The position numbers were made by a program, and so were the translations under genes. From Pedobacter deserti (GTDB lineage: Bacteria; Bacteroidota; Bacteroidia; Sphingobacteriales; Sphingobacteriaceae): a DNA stretch of 64,000 nt. The first letter of the stretch is position 1, and the number at the start of each line of letters is the position of its first letter. The stretch spans positions 62,001-126,000 of the forward strand of contig NZ_JAFMZQ010000002.1 in assembly GCF_024436415.1 (NCBI RefSeq), given 5' to 3'. The notes beneath the pieces are model-generated. The model worked only from the letters and a program-made list of their open reading frames with translations, searched no databases and was not told the origin of the DNA. Shown piece after piece: positions 8,615 through 18,542 of the stretch.

Positions 8615-10258
8615 TTACTTTCCGTCCTGTTTATGCTCCATTGATTCAATGACCGGCAGGTAACATACATATGAGGAGCCCTCTATGCCGTAGCGTAATT
8701 CATGATTGTCAAAAAAGGCATAAGTACTCTTGAGATAGTTTAAGCCTTGTTTGCCAGAATCACTCACTTCTGGGCGCAACTGAAGATTATTGGTCAGTAC
8801 AATAGCATTATCCCTGGTGTAAACGCTTATTTTGAGGGGCCGTTCTTTGGACACGATATTGTGCTTGACCGCATTTTCGAGCAATGTTTGCAGACTCATA
8901 AATGGAACTTTTGCACTTAACATAGATTCGGGGATGTCTATTTCAAGTGGTTCGAGCGCTTCTCCGAAACGAATTTTTAAAAGGAAAAAATATTCTTTTA
9001 AAAAATTGACCTCCTGGTCTACCGTGGCTAGCCCATTTGGATAAGACTCCAGCACGTATCTGTATACTTTGGACAGTTTGAGGACAAATGACTTGGCAAG
9101 CACCTTGTCCTGGCCTATTAGCGCCGCGAGGGAACTTAGCGAGTTGAACAGGAAATGCGGGTTAACTTTTTGCTTAAGGATATTTAGTTGTAACAGTGCG
9201 TTCTCTTTTTGTTGTCGCTCTGCAATGAGGTTCAATTCCTTCTTTTCCATCAGCAATTGCTTTTCCTTTAATTGAACCGCCTGACTTAGCATAAATGCGT
9301 TCCTCCATCTTGTTTGCGACCAGGCGATAAGCAAGAGAATTAGGGCAGCGGTTAAAAGAAAGAAAACAGCGATGTACTGATTGATGAGATTTGCATCTTC
9401 ATCTACCACAAGCATAGGGGTATCTATGACCATGATCCAGTTTGCACCTGTTTTCGTAAAAGGGGTGTGGTAGCGGATAACTGGTAATTGTAAATAACTT
9501 GAGGTCGTTATTTCGTAAGTGGTCAGGCTGTCAGCAAGCTTGATACGAGAGCTGGCGGGCCCTGTGACTAACCTTTGGCCGATCAATTGTTCCTCCGGGC
9601 CAGTGATATAGGTCCCCCTTTCATCAAGGATTACAGCCGACGCGCGGCCGCTGCTATTAAATGTCTGCAGATAATGCTGTAATGCTTTGAGATCGACCGT
9701 TAACCCAAGTATGACCCGTGATCCATCTTTTAATTTCAAGCTGGAGAACATAATCCATTGTTTTGAGCCGGCAAGAGTTATAATTTCACTGGCTGGGCGT
9801 GTGTCTATGTCGACCGACAACAAGCTGTCTGCAATTTTCAATAGTGCTTTGTCGGGCGTCACAAAGATATTAGCGCCATTCCTTCCTACAATAGCCTCAT
9901 GACGGGTATATTCTCCTTTTCGCACCGCGTACCAGCCGTTTTGTAACTGGGGGTGAGTCAAAAGTTGGTTAGCAAGGAGGTCTCGGCTGGAAAGAAGCTG
10001 CTGATAGGTTTCAAAATTACTGGCCAGCAGACTGGCATGGATGAGGCCATTGCCAAATGACTCGAATTCGTGCCCGATGACGGTAGCTTTAAGTTCGAAG
10101 ACTTTCGTGGCTGCATCTATGCTGATTCTTTCCGTTTGTTTCTGAAGCTTGGATGATATAAACCACGCAATGCCTGAGAAGCAAAAGAACATGAGCAACC
10201 CAATCGCTATGAAATATTTAGAACTGTAAATCGCTCCGCGAACTGCGTTGGTAAGCAT
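8615..10258 (-). CDS. LytS-type sensor histidine kinase
   Basis: A 547-residue membrane kinase. TM1 is at about 15-35 and TM2 at about 290-312, enclosing a large periplasmic region that looks like a dCache-type sensor. A coiled segment leads to a His_kinase (PF06580-type) domain with H368 in NPHFLFNSLSSL and an N-box LLENAVKHN. The glycine-rich ATP lid is reduced to GKQGLNYLK, as is usual in this family. The start ATG shares one base with the tyrA stop codon (TAATG), so translation is probably coupled to tyrA. The zinc protease gene starts 108 bases downstream. The LytTR regulator at 360-1103 is the likely partner. Confidence 0.9.
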   Translation of the reverse strand: MLTNAVRGAIYSSKYFIAIGLLMFFCFSGIAWFISSKLQKQTERISIDAATKVFELKATVIGHEFESFGNGLIHASLLASNFETYQQLLSSRDLLANQLLTHPQLQNGWYAVRKGEYTRHEAIVGRNGANIFVTPDKALLKIADSLLSVDIDTRPASEIITLAGSKQWIMFSSLKLKDGSRVILGLTVDLKALQHYLQTFNSSGRASAVILDERGTYITGPEEQLIGQRLVTGPASSRIKLADSLTTYEITTSSYLQLPVIRYHTPFTKTGANWIMVIDTPMLVVDEDANLINQYIAVFFLLTAALILLLIAWSQTRWRNAFMLSQAVQLKEKQLLMEKKELNLIAERQQKENALLQLNILKQKVNPHFLFNSLSSLAALIGQDKVLAKSFVLKLSKVYRYVLESYPNGLATVDQEVNFLKEYFFLLKIRFGEALEPLEIDIPESMLSAKVPFMSLQTLLENAVKHNIVSKERPLKISVYTRDNAIVLTNNLQLRPEVSDSGKQGLNYLKSTYAFFDNHELRYGIEGSSYVCYLPVIESMEHKQDGK

Positions 10259-11109
10259 TATGACCCCTTTCGGTCCAGGACATTCCTGATCTTATTCGCA
10301 TTTTCCATCAATTCGGAGAGGTACGTCCAGTTTTCCTTTTCAATACAAGATTTGAACTTTCTAAGTTGTGTGATATGCTCATTCAGCACGTCGAGCACAT
10401 TCTCTTTGTTTTGCTGGAAAATCGGCATCCACATGGCAGGGCTACTTTTTGCAAGCCTTACAGTGCTCTCGAAACCGGCGCTGGCGAGCTCAAAAATGGC
10501 ATTTTCCTCTCTTTCCTTTTCCAACACAGTGTTGGCCAGTGCAAATGAAGTGATGTGAGAGATATGGCTTACATAAGCAACGTGTATGTCATGGTCTTTG
10601 CCATTCATATACACATTATACATGCCGAGGAGTTTGTAGATTTTTTCTGTCAGTTCCAATGCATCTTTGTCGCTCTCGGTGGCGTTGCAAATTACATTCG
10701 CCCGGCCTTCAAAAGCGTCATTGGTTGCCGCTTCAGGGCCGCTGAACTCTGTACCCCACATGGGGTGTGTGGCTATGTACCTTCCGCGCTTTGGGTGCCC
10801 TTTGGCGGCGTCCAGGACAGACATTTTCGTTGATCCGGTGTCTAGCACGATCTGGTGTGTTACCTGGTCAAGCACCTGAGGCAGCAGTATCGCGCAGGCA
10901 CTTACCGGAGCACTGAGTATGATCACGTCGCTTTTGGCGACAGCCTGATCCAGATCTGTTATCTCATCTGCAATACCCAACTCAAGTGCTTTCCGGGCAT
11001 TGTCTTCTTTCCTGTCAACGCCATATACCATCGAAGCAAAGCCCTTTTGCTTCAGCACCAAGGCCATCGAGCCTCCAATCAGTCCGAGACCAACTACTGC
11101 TATTTTCAT
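10258..11109 (-). CDS. tyrA: Prephenate dehydrogenase
   Basis: A 283-residue dehydrogenase with an N-terminal Rossmann nucleotide motif GLGLIGG at residues 7-13. It should convert prephenate to 4-hydroxyphenylpyruvate with NAD(P)+ in tyrosine synthesis. Family-like segments include THPMWGTEFSGPEAA and the helical dimerisation region with HISHITSFALANTVL. There is no fused chorismate mutase or ACT domain. It follows the aminotransferase gene with a 9-base gap and overlaps the sensor kinase start by one base. The kinase is thus placed at the end of an amino acid biosynthesis unit. Confidence 0.92.
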   Translation of the reverse strand: MKIAVVGLGLIGGSMALVLKQKGFASMVYGVDRKEDNARKALELGIADEITDLDQAVAKSDVIILSAPVSACAILLPQVLDQVTHQIVLDTGSTKMSVLDAAKGHPKRGRYIATHPMWGTEFSGPEAATNDAFEGRANVICNATESDKDALELTEKIYKLLGMYNVYMNGKDHDIHVAYVSHISHITSFALANTVLEKEREENAIFELASAGFESTVRLAKSSPAMWMPIFQQNKENVLDVLNEHITQLRKFKSCIEKENWTYLSELMENANKIRNVLDRKGS

Positions 11110-11118
11110 AATGCAAAT

Positions 11119-12288
11119 CTAGTCGTTATCTGCTTTATTTTTTAGCTGGGCAATGCGAGCTTTAGCCTTATCGAATCTTGAAAGGTCGCCACACAGACTA
11201 ATTCTAATGTAGCGGTCGCCCCGCGTCCCGAATATACCGCCGGGCGTGAGGAAGACATTTGCCCCATAAAGTATCTCATCACTGAGCGCATACCCGTTGC
11301 TGTAATGTTCAGGAATCTCAGCCCAGACAAACATACCAACCTGATCTTTATCGTAACTGCAGTTAAGCATATCGAGAATTTCAAATACCCTGGATCTGCG
11401 CTCGCTGTAAATACGGTTAATACCTGCATACCATTCTGTGTCCAGGTTCAAGGCTTTGACCGCGGCCAGTTGCAGCGGCATGAACATACCGCTGTCCATA
11501 TTGCTTTTAAACCGCAGTACCTCTTCGATACGCTCTGGCGCCGCAGCAAGCATCCCAATACGCCAGCCCGCCATATTGTGGGATTTGCTGAGGGAGTTTA
11601 ATTCAATTACGACCTCTCTTGAGCCGGGATATTCCAGCAGGCTTAGCGGAGAATCTGTAAGTATAAAACTATACGGGTTGTCGTGTACCAGCAGGATACG
11701 ATGAGTCCGCGCAAATTCTATGACTTTAGGAAGAAAATGCCGGTCGGCCGGCTGACCGGTAGGCATATGCGGATAGTTGATGAACATGAGTTTTACCTTG
11801 CTCAGATCTTGCTCGGAAAGCGCATCAAGGTTTGGCTGCCAGTTATTTTCTGGTGTAAGGTCGTAGTTGATTGCGATACCTCCCGCAAGTTTAACCGCAC
11901 TTGCATAAGTTGGGTATCCGGGGTTAGGTATAAGTGCCTCGTCGCCATCGTTCAGATAGGTCATGCAGACATGCATGATGCCTTCTTTTGATCCCATCAA
12001 GGGAAGAATCTCCGTGTCGGGATTTAAGTCGACACGATACCAGCGGCTGTACCATTCGGCAAATGCCTGCCTCAGTGCAGGGATTCCTTTGTATCCCTGG
12101 TATCCGTGTATATTAGGATTGGCCGCCTGATCTTGTAATTCCTTAATGACGTCGGGATGGGGCGGCAGGTCCGGACTTCCGATGCCCAGGTTTAAAATAT
12201 CTTTGCCTTGTTTGTTCAGTGTTTCGATCTCCCTTAATTTTTGGGAGAAGTAGTATTCACTGATTCCCTCCAGTCTCTTTGCTATCAT
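11119..12288 (-). CDS. PLP-dependent aminotransferase, probably aromatic
   Basis: A 389-residue fold-type I class I/II aminotransferase. The PLP lysine is K235 in SLSKSHNMAGWRIGM. Other family signatures are LGIGSPDLPPHP near the N-terminus, NPGYPTYASAV, and NYPHMPTGQ in place of the usual NPxNPTG. Its position directly before tyrA, as in aromatic amino acid clusters of Bacteroidota, suggests transamination of aromatic keto acids or prephenate. Sequence alone does not settle the substrate; a diaminopimelate-type (DapL-like) role is possible. An AT-rich region upstream separates it from the divergent hydrolase gene. Confidence 0.85.
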   Translation of the reverse strand: MIAKRLEGISEYYFSQKLREIETLNKQGKDILNLGIGSPDLPPHPDVIKELQDQAANPNIHGYQGYKGIPALRQAFAEWYSRWYRVDLNPDTEILPLMGSKEGIMHVCMTYLNDGDEALIPNPGYPTYASAVKLAGGIAINYDLTPENNWQPNLDALSEQDLSKVKLMFINYPHMPTGQPADRHFLPKVIEFARTHRILLVHDNPYSFILTDSPLSLLEYPGSREVVIELNSLSKSHNMAGWRIGMLAAAPERIEEVLRFKSNMDSGMFMPLQLAAVKALNLDTEWYAGINRIYSERRSRVFEILDMLNCSYDKDQVGMFVWAEIPEHYSNGYALSDEILYGANVFLTPGGIFGTRGDRYIRISLCGDLSRFDKAKARIAQLKNKADND

Positions 12289-12365
12289 TATAGAATGTTT
12301 ATCCCGGCGATAAATTTAAAAAATTCAATAGAATTCAGTAAATTTTGTTTTTTTTGAAAGCAGAC

Positions 12366-13226
12366 ATGAAATCAATTATTATTACCATAATCATAGGCGT
12401 CTTTATATGGCCATTTTCTGCTATAGCACAAACGGAGTTTGAGCTGTACGGGCAAGGGCAGATTCCTTTCGCGAAGGAAAATTCTGAAACGCCCAGGCTC
12501 ACCCTGTATGCCCCGAAAAAAGATTTGAGTAACGGTGCGGTGGTCATTGTTTGTTCCGGGGGGTCTTACTCGGGCCGTGCCAACGGAACTGAAGGGATAC
12601 CTGCCTGTAAAAAGCTTAACGAAGCCGGTATCACGGCATTTTTGCTGGACTACCGGGTTCCAAAGGCAGATAGGATGGACCGTAAAGAGGTCGTGCCGCT
12701 TACAGACGCGCAACGGGCTATTCAGTACGTGAGGGAGAATGCCAGAAAGTTTAAGATAAATTCGCGCAAGCTCGGCATAATGGGCTTTTCGGCTGGCGGT
12801 CACCTCGTTTCGACTGTGGGTACAAAGTTTCAGCATACGGAACTTAGCAATCCGAAGGGGACTTCGTTGCGTCCCGACTTCATGATATTGGTTTATCCAG
12901 TGATCAGCTTTGCCGATTCATTGACCCATAAAGGTTCCAGAACAAACCTGATTGGTCCTGATATTACTCCTGATAGGATCAGCGCTTATTCAAGCGAACT
13001 GCATGTCACAGCGCAGACTCCGCCAACCTACCTGACTTCGGGTATGGATGATAAAGCTGTTAAGGTGGAGAACAGCCTGTATTTTGCGGCGGCGCTAAAG
13101 CAGCATGGCGTTCCTGTGGAGCTTTTCTTGTACGAGAAGGGCGCACACGGTTATGGGGTGTATAATAAACAGGCCCAGGCGCAATGGATCGACGATTGTA
13201 TTCGTTGGATAAAAGGTCGGTTTTAA
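12366..13226 (+). CDS. Secreted alpha/beta hydrolase (esterase/lipase type)
   Basis: A 286-residue hydrolase with a signal peptide ending near SAIAQ. The nucleophile is S142 in GFSAGG, the acid is D228 or D229 in SGMDDKAV and the base is H261 in GAHGYG. The oxyanion region CSGGSYSGR resembles the HGGG loop of acetyl-esterase/BD-FAE hydrolases. It most likely removes acyl groups from a carbohydrate or small ester outside the cytoplasm. The upstream ATG at 12345 would place seven extra residues before the signal peptide and is not preferred. The gene stands alone, divergent from the aminotransferase and 71 bases before acs. Confidence 0.85.
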   Translation: MKSIIITIIIGVFIWPFSAIAQTEFELYGQGQIPFAKENSETPRLTLYAPKKDLSNGAVVIVCSGGSYSGRANGTEGIPACKKLNEAGITAFLLDYRVPKADRMDRKEVVPLTDAQRAIQYVRENARKFKINSRKLGIMGFSAGGHLVSTVGTKFQHTELSNPKGTSLRPDFMILVYPVISFADSLTHKGSRTNLIGPDITPDRISAYSSELHVTAQTPPTYLTSGMDDKAVKVENSLYFAAALKQHGVPVELFLYEKGAHGYGVYNKQAQAQWIDDCIRWIKGRF

Positions 13227-13266
13227 GATTTAGAATTTTGCGCTCGTCATTTCTGTCACTAAACCC

Positions 13267-13274
13267 TATTTTTG
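13267..13274 (+). promoter_or_regulatory. Candidate -7 promoter box for acs
   Basis: TATTTTTG matches TAnnTTTG and lies 23 bases before the acs start. A TTTG exists at 13237-13240 but the 26-base spacing is too long, so the -33 element is uncertain. The box also lies inside a small inverted repeat (ACCC...GGGT). Confidence 0.3.
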
Positions 13275-13297
13275 GGTAAATCAACCATTAGCCAGAT

Positions 13298-15193
13298 ATG
13301 CAGATCAATTCAATAGAAGAGTATAACGAGACTTATCAATACAGTATTGACTACCCGGAACAGTTTTGGGCGGGGGTGGCAAATAACTTTCAGTGGCGGA
13401 AGAAATGGGATAAGGTCCTGAGCTGGAACTTTTCTGAGCCAAATATTCGCTGGTTTGAAGGAGCTAGGCTGAACATCACGGAAAATTGTCTGGACCGCCA
13501 TCTGGCCACACAGCCAGACAAACCTGCAATTATCTGGGAACCGAACGATCCTGCTAGAGACAGCATTACCTTGACTTACAAAATTTTGCATGAGCAGGTG
13601 TGCCGCTTTGCAAACGTCTTGAAAAAGAACGGCGTACAGAAAGGCGACCGCGTATGTATTTATATGCCTATGGTACCTGAACTTGCTGTTGCCGTGCTGG
13701 CCTGCGCAAGGATTGGCGCGGTCCACTCAGTGGTGTTCGGCGGTTTCTCTGCCAAATCTATTGCCGATCGTATTAACGACGCCGAATGTAAATTGGTGAT
13801 CACCGCCGACGGCGCCTTCAGAGGAAACAAACAAATACAATTGAAGGAGGTAATTGATGATGCACTGATTGCCTGTCGTACGGTCGACAAAGTGATTGTA
13901 CTGACACACACCCGTACGCCGGTTTCGATGATAAAGGGACGCGACATTTGGTGGGAAGATGAGATTAAGCTGGTCGACACCGATTGTCCGGCAGTGGAGA
14001 TGGATGCTGAAGACATGTTGTTCATTCTCTACACTTCAGGTTCTACGGGCAAGCCTAAGGGTGTGGTGCATACCACGGCCGGTTATATGGTTTTTGCCGG
14101 ATATACGTTCGCCAACGTGTTTAATTATCAGCCAGATCAGGTGTACTTCTGCACAGCCGACATCGGGTGGATTACGGGACATTCTTATATTGTATATGGC
14201 CCATTGTCGCAGGGCGCAACAACACTGATGTTTGAAGGAATTCCAACCTATCCGGATGCATCGCGATTGTGGCAAATTGTCGACAAACATAAAGTAAATA
14301 CACTCTACACTGCTCCAACGGCAATCCGGTCATTAATGAGCTTCGGGCTGGATCCGCTGAAGGGGGCCGACCTGAGTTCGATACAGGTTCTGGGTTCAGT
14401 GGGCGAGCCTATTAATGAGGAAGCCTGGCACTGGTTTGATGAAAATATTGGTAAAAGCAGGGCACCCATTGTGGACACCTGGTGGCAGACGGAGACGGGC
14501 GGAATCATGATATCGCCCATTGCGCATGTAACGCCGACCAAACCCAGCTTTGCTACCGTGCCATTACCTGGTATACAGCCCATACTGGTAGACGAGCAGG
14601 GGCAGGAGATAGAAGGCAACGGCGTGAGCGGAAATCTCTGTATTAAATTTCCATGGCCGGGTATGCTGCGTACCACGTATGGCGACCATGAGCGTTGCCG
14701 CCTGACCTACTTCTCCACCTATCCGGGGCTCTATTTTACCGGCGATGGCTGTTTGCGTGACGGGGATGGATATTACCGGATCACCGGAAGGGTGGATGAC
14801 GTGATCAATGTTTCGGGTCATCGTATAGGCACGGCTGAAGTTGAGAATGCGATCAACATGCATGCAGGGGTAGTGGAAAGCGCCGTCGTCGGCTTTCCGC
14901 ATGAAGTTAAAGGTCAGGGAATTTATGCATTTGTGATTTTCCCGAATGCTCACAGTGATCAGGATTTAACACGGCGGGATATTCTGCAAACAGTAACGCG
15001 GGTAATTGGCGCTATAGCAAAGCCCGATAAGATTTTATTCGTGTCAGGTTTACCTAAAACCCGCTCAGGAAAAATTATGAGACGCATTTTGCGCAAAATA
15101 GCAGAGGGCGACACTGGCAATCTGGGCGACATCACGACCTTGCTCGATCCGGCGGTGGTAGACGAAATTATCTTGAAGTCGAAGGAAGTGTAA
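13298..15193 (+). CDS. acs: Acetyl-CoA synthetase
   Basis: A 631-residue AMP-forming acetate-CoA ligase, close to the usual 630-650. The N-terminal ACAS-like part (EQFWAGVANNFQWRKKWDKVL) is followed by the ATP-binding loop YTSGSTGKPKG at about 245-256. Other signatures are DTWWQTETGG, and the conserved K592 in KTRSGKIMRR, which is the lysine regulated by acetylation in this family. It makes acetyl-CoA from acetate in the cytoplasm. No acetyltransferase or deacetylase gene is adjacent. A CsbD-like gene follows 64 bases later. Confidence 0.95.
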   Translation: MQINSIEEYNETYQYSIDYPEQFWAGVANNFQWRKKWDKVLSWNFSEPNIRWFEGARLNITENCLDRHLATQPDKPAIIWEPNDPARDSITLTYKILHEQVCRFANVLKKNGVQKGDRVCIYMPMVPELAVAVLACARIGAVHSVVFGGFSAKSIADRINDAECKLVITADGAFRGNKQIQLKEVIDDALIACRTVDKVIVLTHTRTPVSMIKGRDIWWEDEIKLVDTDCPAVEMDAEDMLFILYTSGSTGKPKGVVHTTAGYMVFAGYTFANVFNYQPDQVYFCTADIGWITGHSYIVYGPLSQGATTLMFEGIPTYPDASRLWQIVDKHKVNTLYTAPTAIRSLMSFGLDPLKGADLSSIQVLGSVGEPINEEAWHWFDENIGKSRAPIVDTWWQTETGGIMISPIAHVTPTKPSFATVPLPGIQPILVDEQGQEIEGNGVSGNLCIKFPWPGMLRTTYGDHERCRLTYFSTYPGLYFTGDGCLRDGDGYYRITGRVDDVINVSGHRIGTAEVENAINMHAGVVESAVVGFPHEVKGQGIYAFVIFPNAHSDQDLTRRDILQTVTRVIGAIAKPDKILFVSGLPKTRSGKIMRRILRKIAEGDTGNLGDITTLLDPAVVDEIILKSKEV

Positions 15194-15257
15194 AACATTT
15201 GCTGCTTTGTCCTGTTGTAGATTTACAGAACCTATTATAAACATAAATCTATAAAAC

Positions 15258-15443
15258 ATGGATAAGTTAGAGTTAAAAGGCAAATGGAATGAGATAAAAG
15301 GTAAAGTAAAGCAAGCCTATGGCGATCTTACAGATGATGACCTTGCCTACGAGGAGGGAAAAGATGACGAGCTTTACGGCCGCCTGCAACAAAAGACCGG
15401 TAAAACCCGGGATGAAGTGGTAGACTGGCTGAAAGGTCTGTAG
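15258..15443 (+). CDS. CsbD-family stress protein
   Basis: A 61-residue, highly charged protein with the CsbD pattern: [23 protein letters not shown], then [24 protein letters not shown]. CsbD-like proteins are general-stress induced in many bacteria but have no established biochemical role. A strong bidirectional terminator follows. The gene may be transcribed with acs or from its own promoter; no clear box was seen in the gap. Confidence 0.9.
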   Translation: MDKLELKGKWNEIKGKVKQAYGDLTDDDLAYEEGKDDELYGRLQQKTGKTRDEVVDWLKGL

Positions 15444-15481
15444 GCACACTACCGAGCAGAATTATTAACTAACCTGAATTG

Positions 15482-15515
15482 AAAAAGCCTGAACTTAATT
15501 GTTCAGGCTTTTTTT
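15482..15515. terminator. Bidirectional intrinsic terminator
   Basis: A stem of about 13 bp formed by 15482-15494 and 15501-15513, with a 6-nt loop, is flanked by A and T tracts. It separates the plus-strand CsbD gene from the convergent M16 peptidase gene. Confidence 0.9.
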
Positions 15516-15533
15516 ATCAAACAGAATTTAGTG

Positions 15534-18467
15534 TTAGTATCCAAAAATTTGTTCAAGGCTCAGTTTGTTCACCGTGCCCATTTTTTGCAGATCCTCTGTT
15601 TTAACCTTCTGTGCCGACGCTACTATGCAGTAGTGATAGGTTTTTCCCGATACGTGGTCGCGGTGAAAAGCAGCCACGTCATCAAACGTCAGGGTTTTAA
15701 GTCCGTTGTACTCGTCGATCCTTGAGTCCTTATCTAAACCTAAGCGTTTATCTGCAAAGTAGCTTTGAATGATGCCGTCTTTTGTAACTCTGCTGGTTTC
15801 AAGGGCATTCATGGCATTGTCTTTAGAAGCCGCAAACGACTGATCTGCCCGTGGCAGCGTGGTGAGCAGTTCATTCATGCCTTGCACAGCTTCGTTCATT
15901 TTATCGGCCTGACTTCCTACATAGGCAACCATGGCGTATTGCTTGTCCTCCTTATCGGGTGATGAATAGACGGCAAAAGTAGAATAGGCTAGTGCTTTCG
16001 ATTCACGTATAGTCTGGAAAACTACTGATCCCATGCCACCGCCGAAATAACTGTTGAACAGGTTCACTCTGGAAGCGTTGGATGGATCATAAAGGCCATC
16101 GTTACGCAGCCAGCGAACTTCAGACTGCACCATGTCATAATCGGCAAAATACACCTGACTGCTGGCCGGGTTCACGTAGCTGAAAGTTTTTACCGGCGCG
16201 ATATCGGTAAACTCTGAGGGCAACTGATGCAGTTTGCTTATGTTCTGCGTGAAAGCAGGAGCTGCCTGCGGACCATAATAAGTGATTGTATGCTTATAGT
16301 TGTTTACGTTGTGGAGAATATACAAGAGTTGCTCAGAGGTCATTGCCTTTATTTCATCATTGCTCAATGTGTAGTTGAAGGGGTTAGATGAACCGTATTG
16401 CGCATACGCCGTTAACCCGTTCATAATGGCAGATTTGTTCGTCTTACTGTTCTCCCGGGCTTTCAAAATGTTTTTCTTCAGCTCGCTTAATGCCTGCTCA
16501 TTGGGCTTGCAATTTGCAAAGATGTGTTCAACCAGGCTTACAGCTTTGTCAAAGTTTTCCTGCAATCCACTTATGTTAATGGTAGCTATTTCGTTCCCTA
16601 CGTTGAAACTGTAGCTGCACGCAATGTTGTAAAACTGCTTGCTGATCTCTTCGGCGGTGTATTTGTCGGTAGACAAATACGCCAGATACTGTGCTGCATA
16701 AGGCATGAGCTTATAGTTCCATGCGCCCATCTCGAAGCGATAGCTCAATTTAAAAATGCTGTTCTCAGTATTCTGTACCGTTATCACGTCTGCGATACCG
16801 GCCTTTGCAAAGTTCAGGTCTTTTTTATAGTCCAGAAACTTAGGGGCAATAGGCTTCAGAGGTGCCGACAAAAGATTCTTTGTAAACTCAGAGTCTTTCC
16901 CCGCATTGGTATTAACAGGAGTGATCGCTGGCTTTTCAACTTTTACGATAGACTTGTCGACCCCTTTGCGTTTGTAACCCACCACATAATTGTCTTTAAA
17001 GAAGTTGTTCGCAAAGTCAACGATCTGCTGCTTGGTTACCTTCGCCATTTCATCCGGTGCTGCGAGGGATTTGTTCCAATCGTTTCCACCGCTAAGGATG
17101 AATTCATTGGTGACTGCTTCAACCCGATAGGTGTTGCTGTCAAATGCCTGTAAGAGGGAGAGTTTGGTATTGGCCACTGTAGCTTTGATCAGGCTTTCAT
17201 CAAAAGTGCCAGTCTTCAACAAGTCGATCTGGCTAAGCAAAAGCTGCTGCGCTTCTTCCAGTGTTTGGCCCTGTTTAGGCTGGGCTGACAGGGTGAATAC
17301 GCCATAATCTTTCATTTGTTGCAAACCAGCGTCGGCGCGCAATACTTTTTGTTGCTTATTCAGATTGATGTCTATAAGCCCAGCCTTTCCGTTAGACAAG
17401 ATGCTGGAAATCAAATCGAGCATCAGGCTCTGACGGCTGTTTTGGGGATAGCCGCGGTACATCACAAGCACGCTTTCCGCAGTTGGCCCGAACACTTCGA
17501 CGGTTTGTACACTGCTGAGCGGTTTTTCTGGTGCCGGGTTATACATTTCCAGCGGTTTACGTTGCATGTAGCTGAAAGATTTTTCTACCTTTTTGATCAT
17601 CTCGTCCGGATTGAAATCTCCGGAGAATGCGATCACCATATTGTTTGGTACGTAGTATTTATTATAGTAATTACGGATCTCGACCAGCGATGGATTCTTC
17701 AGATGTTCCACTAATCCGATAGTTGTCTGCTGCCCGTAATTATGTGTAGGAAACACACGCTCGAACATTTTTTCATATAAAGTTCCTCCATCGTTATCGA
17801 GCCCTCTGTTCTTCTCCTCGTATACGGCCTCAAGCTCAGTATGGAAGATGCGGAATACCGGATTACGGAAACGTTCAGCTTGTAAGGCAAGAAATTTGTC
17901 GGTAGCGTTCGACGGAAAATCTTCCTTGTAAACGGTTTCTTCATACCATGTGTGCGCATTGGTGCTTTGTCCCCCAAGCGCCTTCATCATCTTGTCATAC
18001 TCGTTGGCAATAGAATAATTGGAGGCCTCGCCTGATACCTTATCGATTTCGGCATATATGGCTTTGCGGCGCGCCGTATCGGTGGTCTTGTTATACTGCT
18101 CGTATAGCGCGTCGATCTTGTCCAGCAAAGGCTTTTCCTTCGCATAGTCAAGCGTACCGAACTTGTCGGTTCCCTTAAATAACATATGCTCCAGGTAATG
18201 CGCAAGTCCCGTAGCATGTTTCGGGTCGGTATTACTTCCCGCGCGCACGGCCAGGCGGTACTCGATTACGGGTTCTTTGGTGTTTTGCGACAGGATCACT
18301 GTAAGGCCGTTCTTTAGTGTATAGAACCTGCTTTTGGTAGGGTCTCCCGTAACATACTTGTAGGTGTAGCCGCCAGCATTTGCAGTTTTCCACTGGTAGC
18401 TATTCTGGGCCAACAGTCCGCTACTAACGAACAAGAAGGCCGTAATGAATAAGAACTTGTTTCTCAT
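15534..18467 (-). CDS. M16-family (insulinase-like) metallopeptidase
   Basis: A 977-residue secreted peptidase with a signal peptide ending SGLLAQ. The inverted zinc motif HYLEH (H90, E93, H94) lies in the N-terminal active domain, and a downstream EAVYEEKNRGLDN segment fits the third ligand glutamate. The second half repeats the fold without the motif, as usual for long M16 proteins. It probably degrades peptides in the periplasm. It is monocistronic by appearance, ending at a bidirectional terminator and starting 75 bases from the divergent surE gene. Confidence 0.93.
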   Translation of the reverse strand: MRNKFLFITAFLFVSSGLLAQNSYQWKTANAGGYTYKYVTGDPTKSRFYTLKNGLTVILSQNTKEPVIEYRLAVRAGSNTDPKHATGLAHYLEHMLFKGTDKFGTLDYAKEKPLLDKIDALYEQYNKTTDTARRKAIYAEIDKVSGEASNYSIANEYDKMMKALGGQSTNAHTWYEETVYKEDFPSNATDKFLALQAERFRNPVFRIFHTELEAVYEEKNRGLDNDGGTLYEKMFERVFPTHNYGQQTTIGLVEHLKNPSLVEIRNYYNKYYVPNNMVIAFSGDFNPDEMIKKVEKSFSYMQRKPLEMYNPAPEKPLSSVQTVEVFGPTAESVLVMYRGYPQNSRQSLMLDLISSILSNGKAGLIDINLNKQQKVLRADAGLQQMKDYGVFTLSAQPKQGQTLEEAQQLLLSQIDLLKTGTFDESLIKATVANTKLSLLQAFDSNTYRVEAVTNEFILSGGNDWNKSLAAPDEMAKVTKQQIVDFANNFFKDNYVVGYKRKGVDKSIVKVEKPAITPVNTNAGKDSEFTKNLLSAPLKPIAPKFLDYKKDLNFAKAGIADVITVQNTENSIFKLSYRFEMGAWNYKLMPYAAQYLAYLSTDKYTAEEISKQFYNIACSYSFNVGNEIATINISGLQENFDKAVSLVEHIFANCKPNEQALSELKKNILKARENSKTNKSAIMNGLTAYAQYGSSNPFNYTLSNDEIKAMTSEQLLYILHNVNNYKHTITYYGPQAAPAFTQNISKLHQLPSEFTDIAPVKTFSYVNPASSQVYFADYDMVQSEVRWLRNDGLYDPSNASRVNLFNSYFGGGMGSVVFQTIRESKALAYSTFAVYSSPDKEDKQYAMVAYVGSQADKMNEAVQGMNELLTTLPRADQSFAASKDNAMNALETSRVTKDGIIQSYFADKRLGLDKDSRIDEYNGLKTLTFDDVAAFHRDHVSGKTYHYCIVASAQKVKTEDLQKMGTVNKLSLEQIFGY

Positions 18468-18542
18468 TGAATATTAAGTTATGCTGTAAATATAGGTGGA
18501 TTCTTGTAATTTTACCCCATATACACTGATTTACAACGGCCC

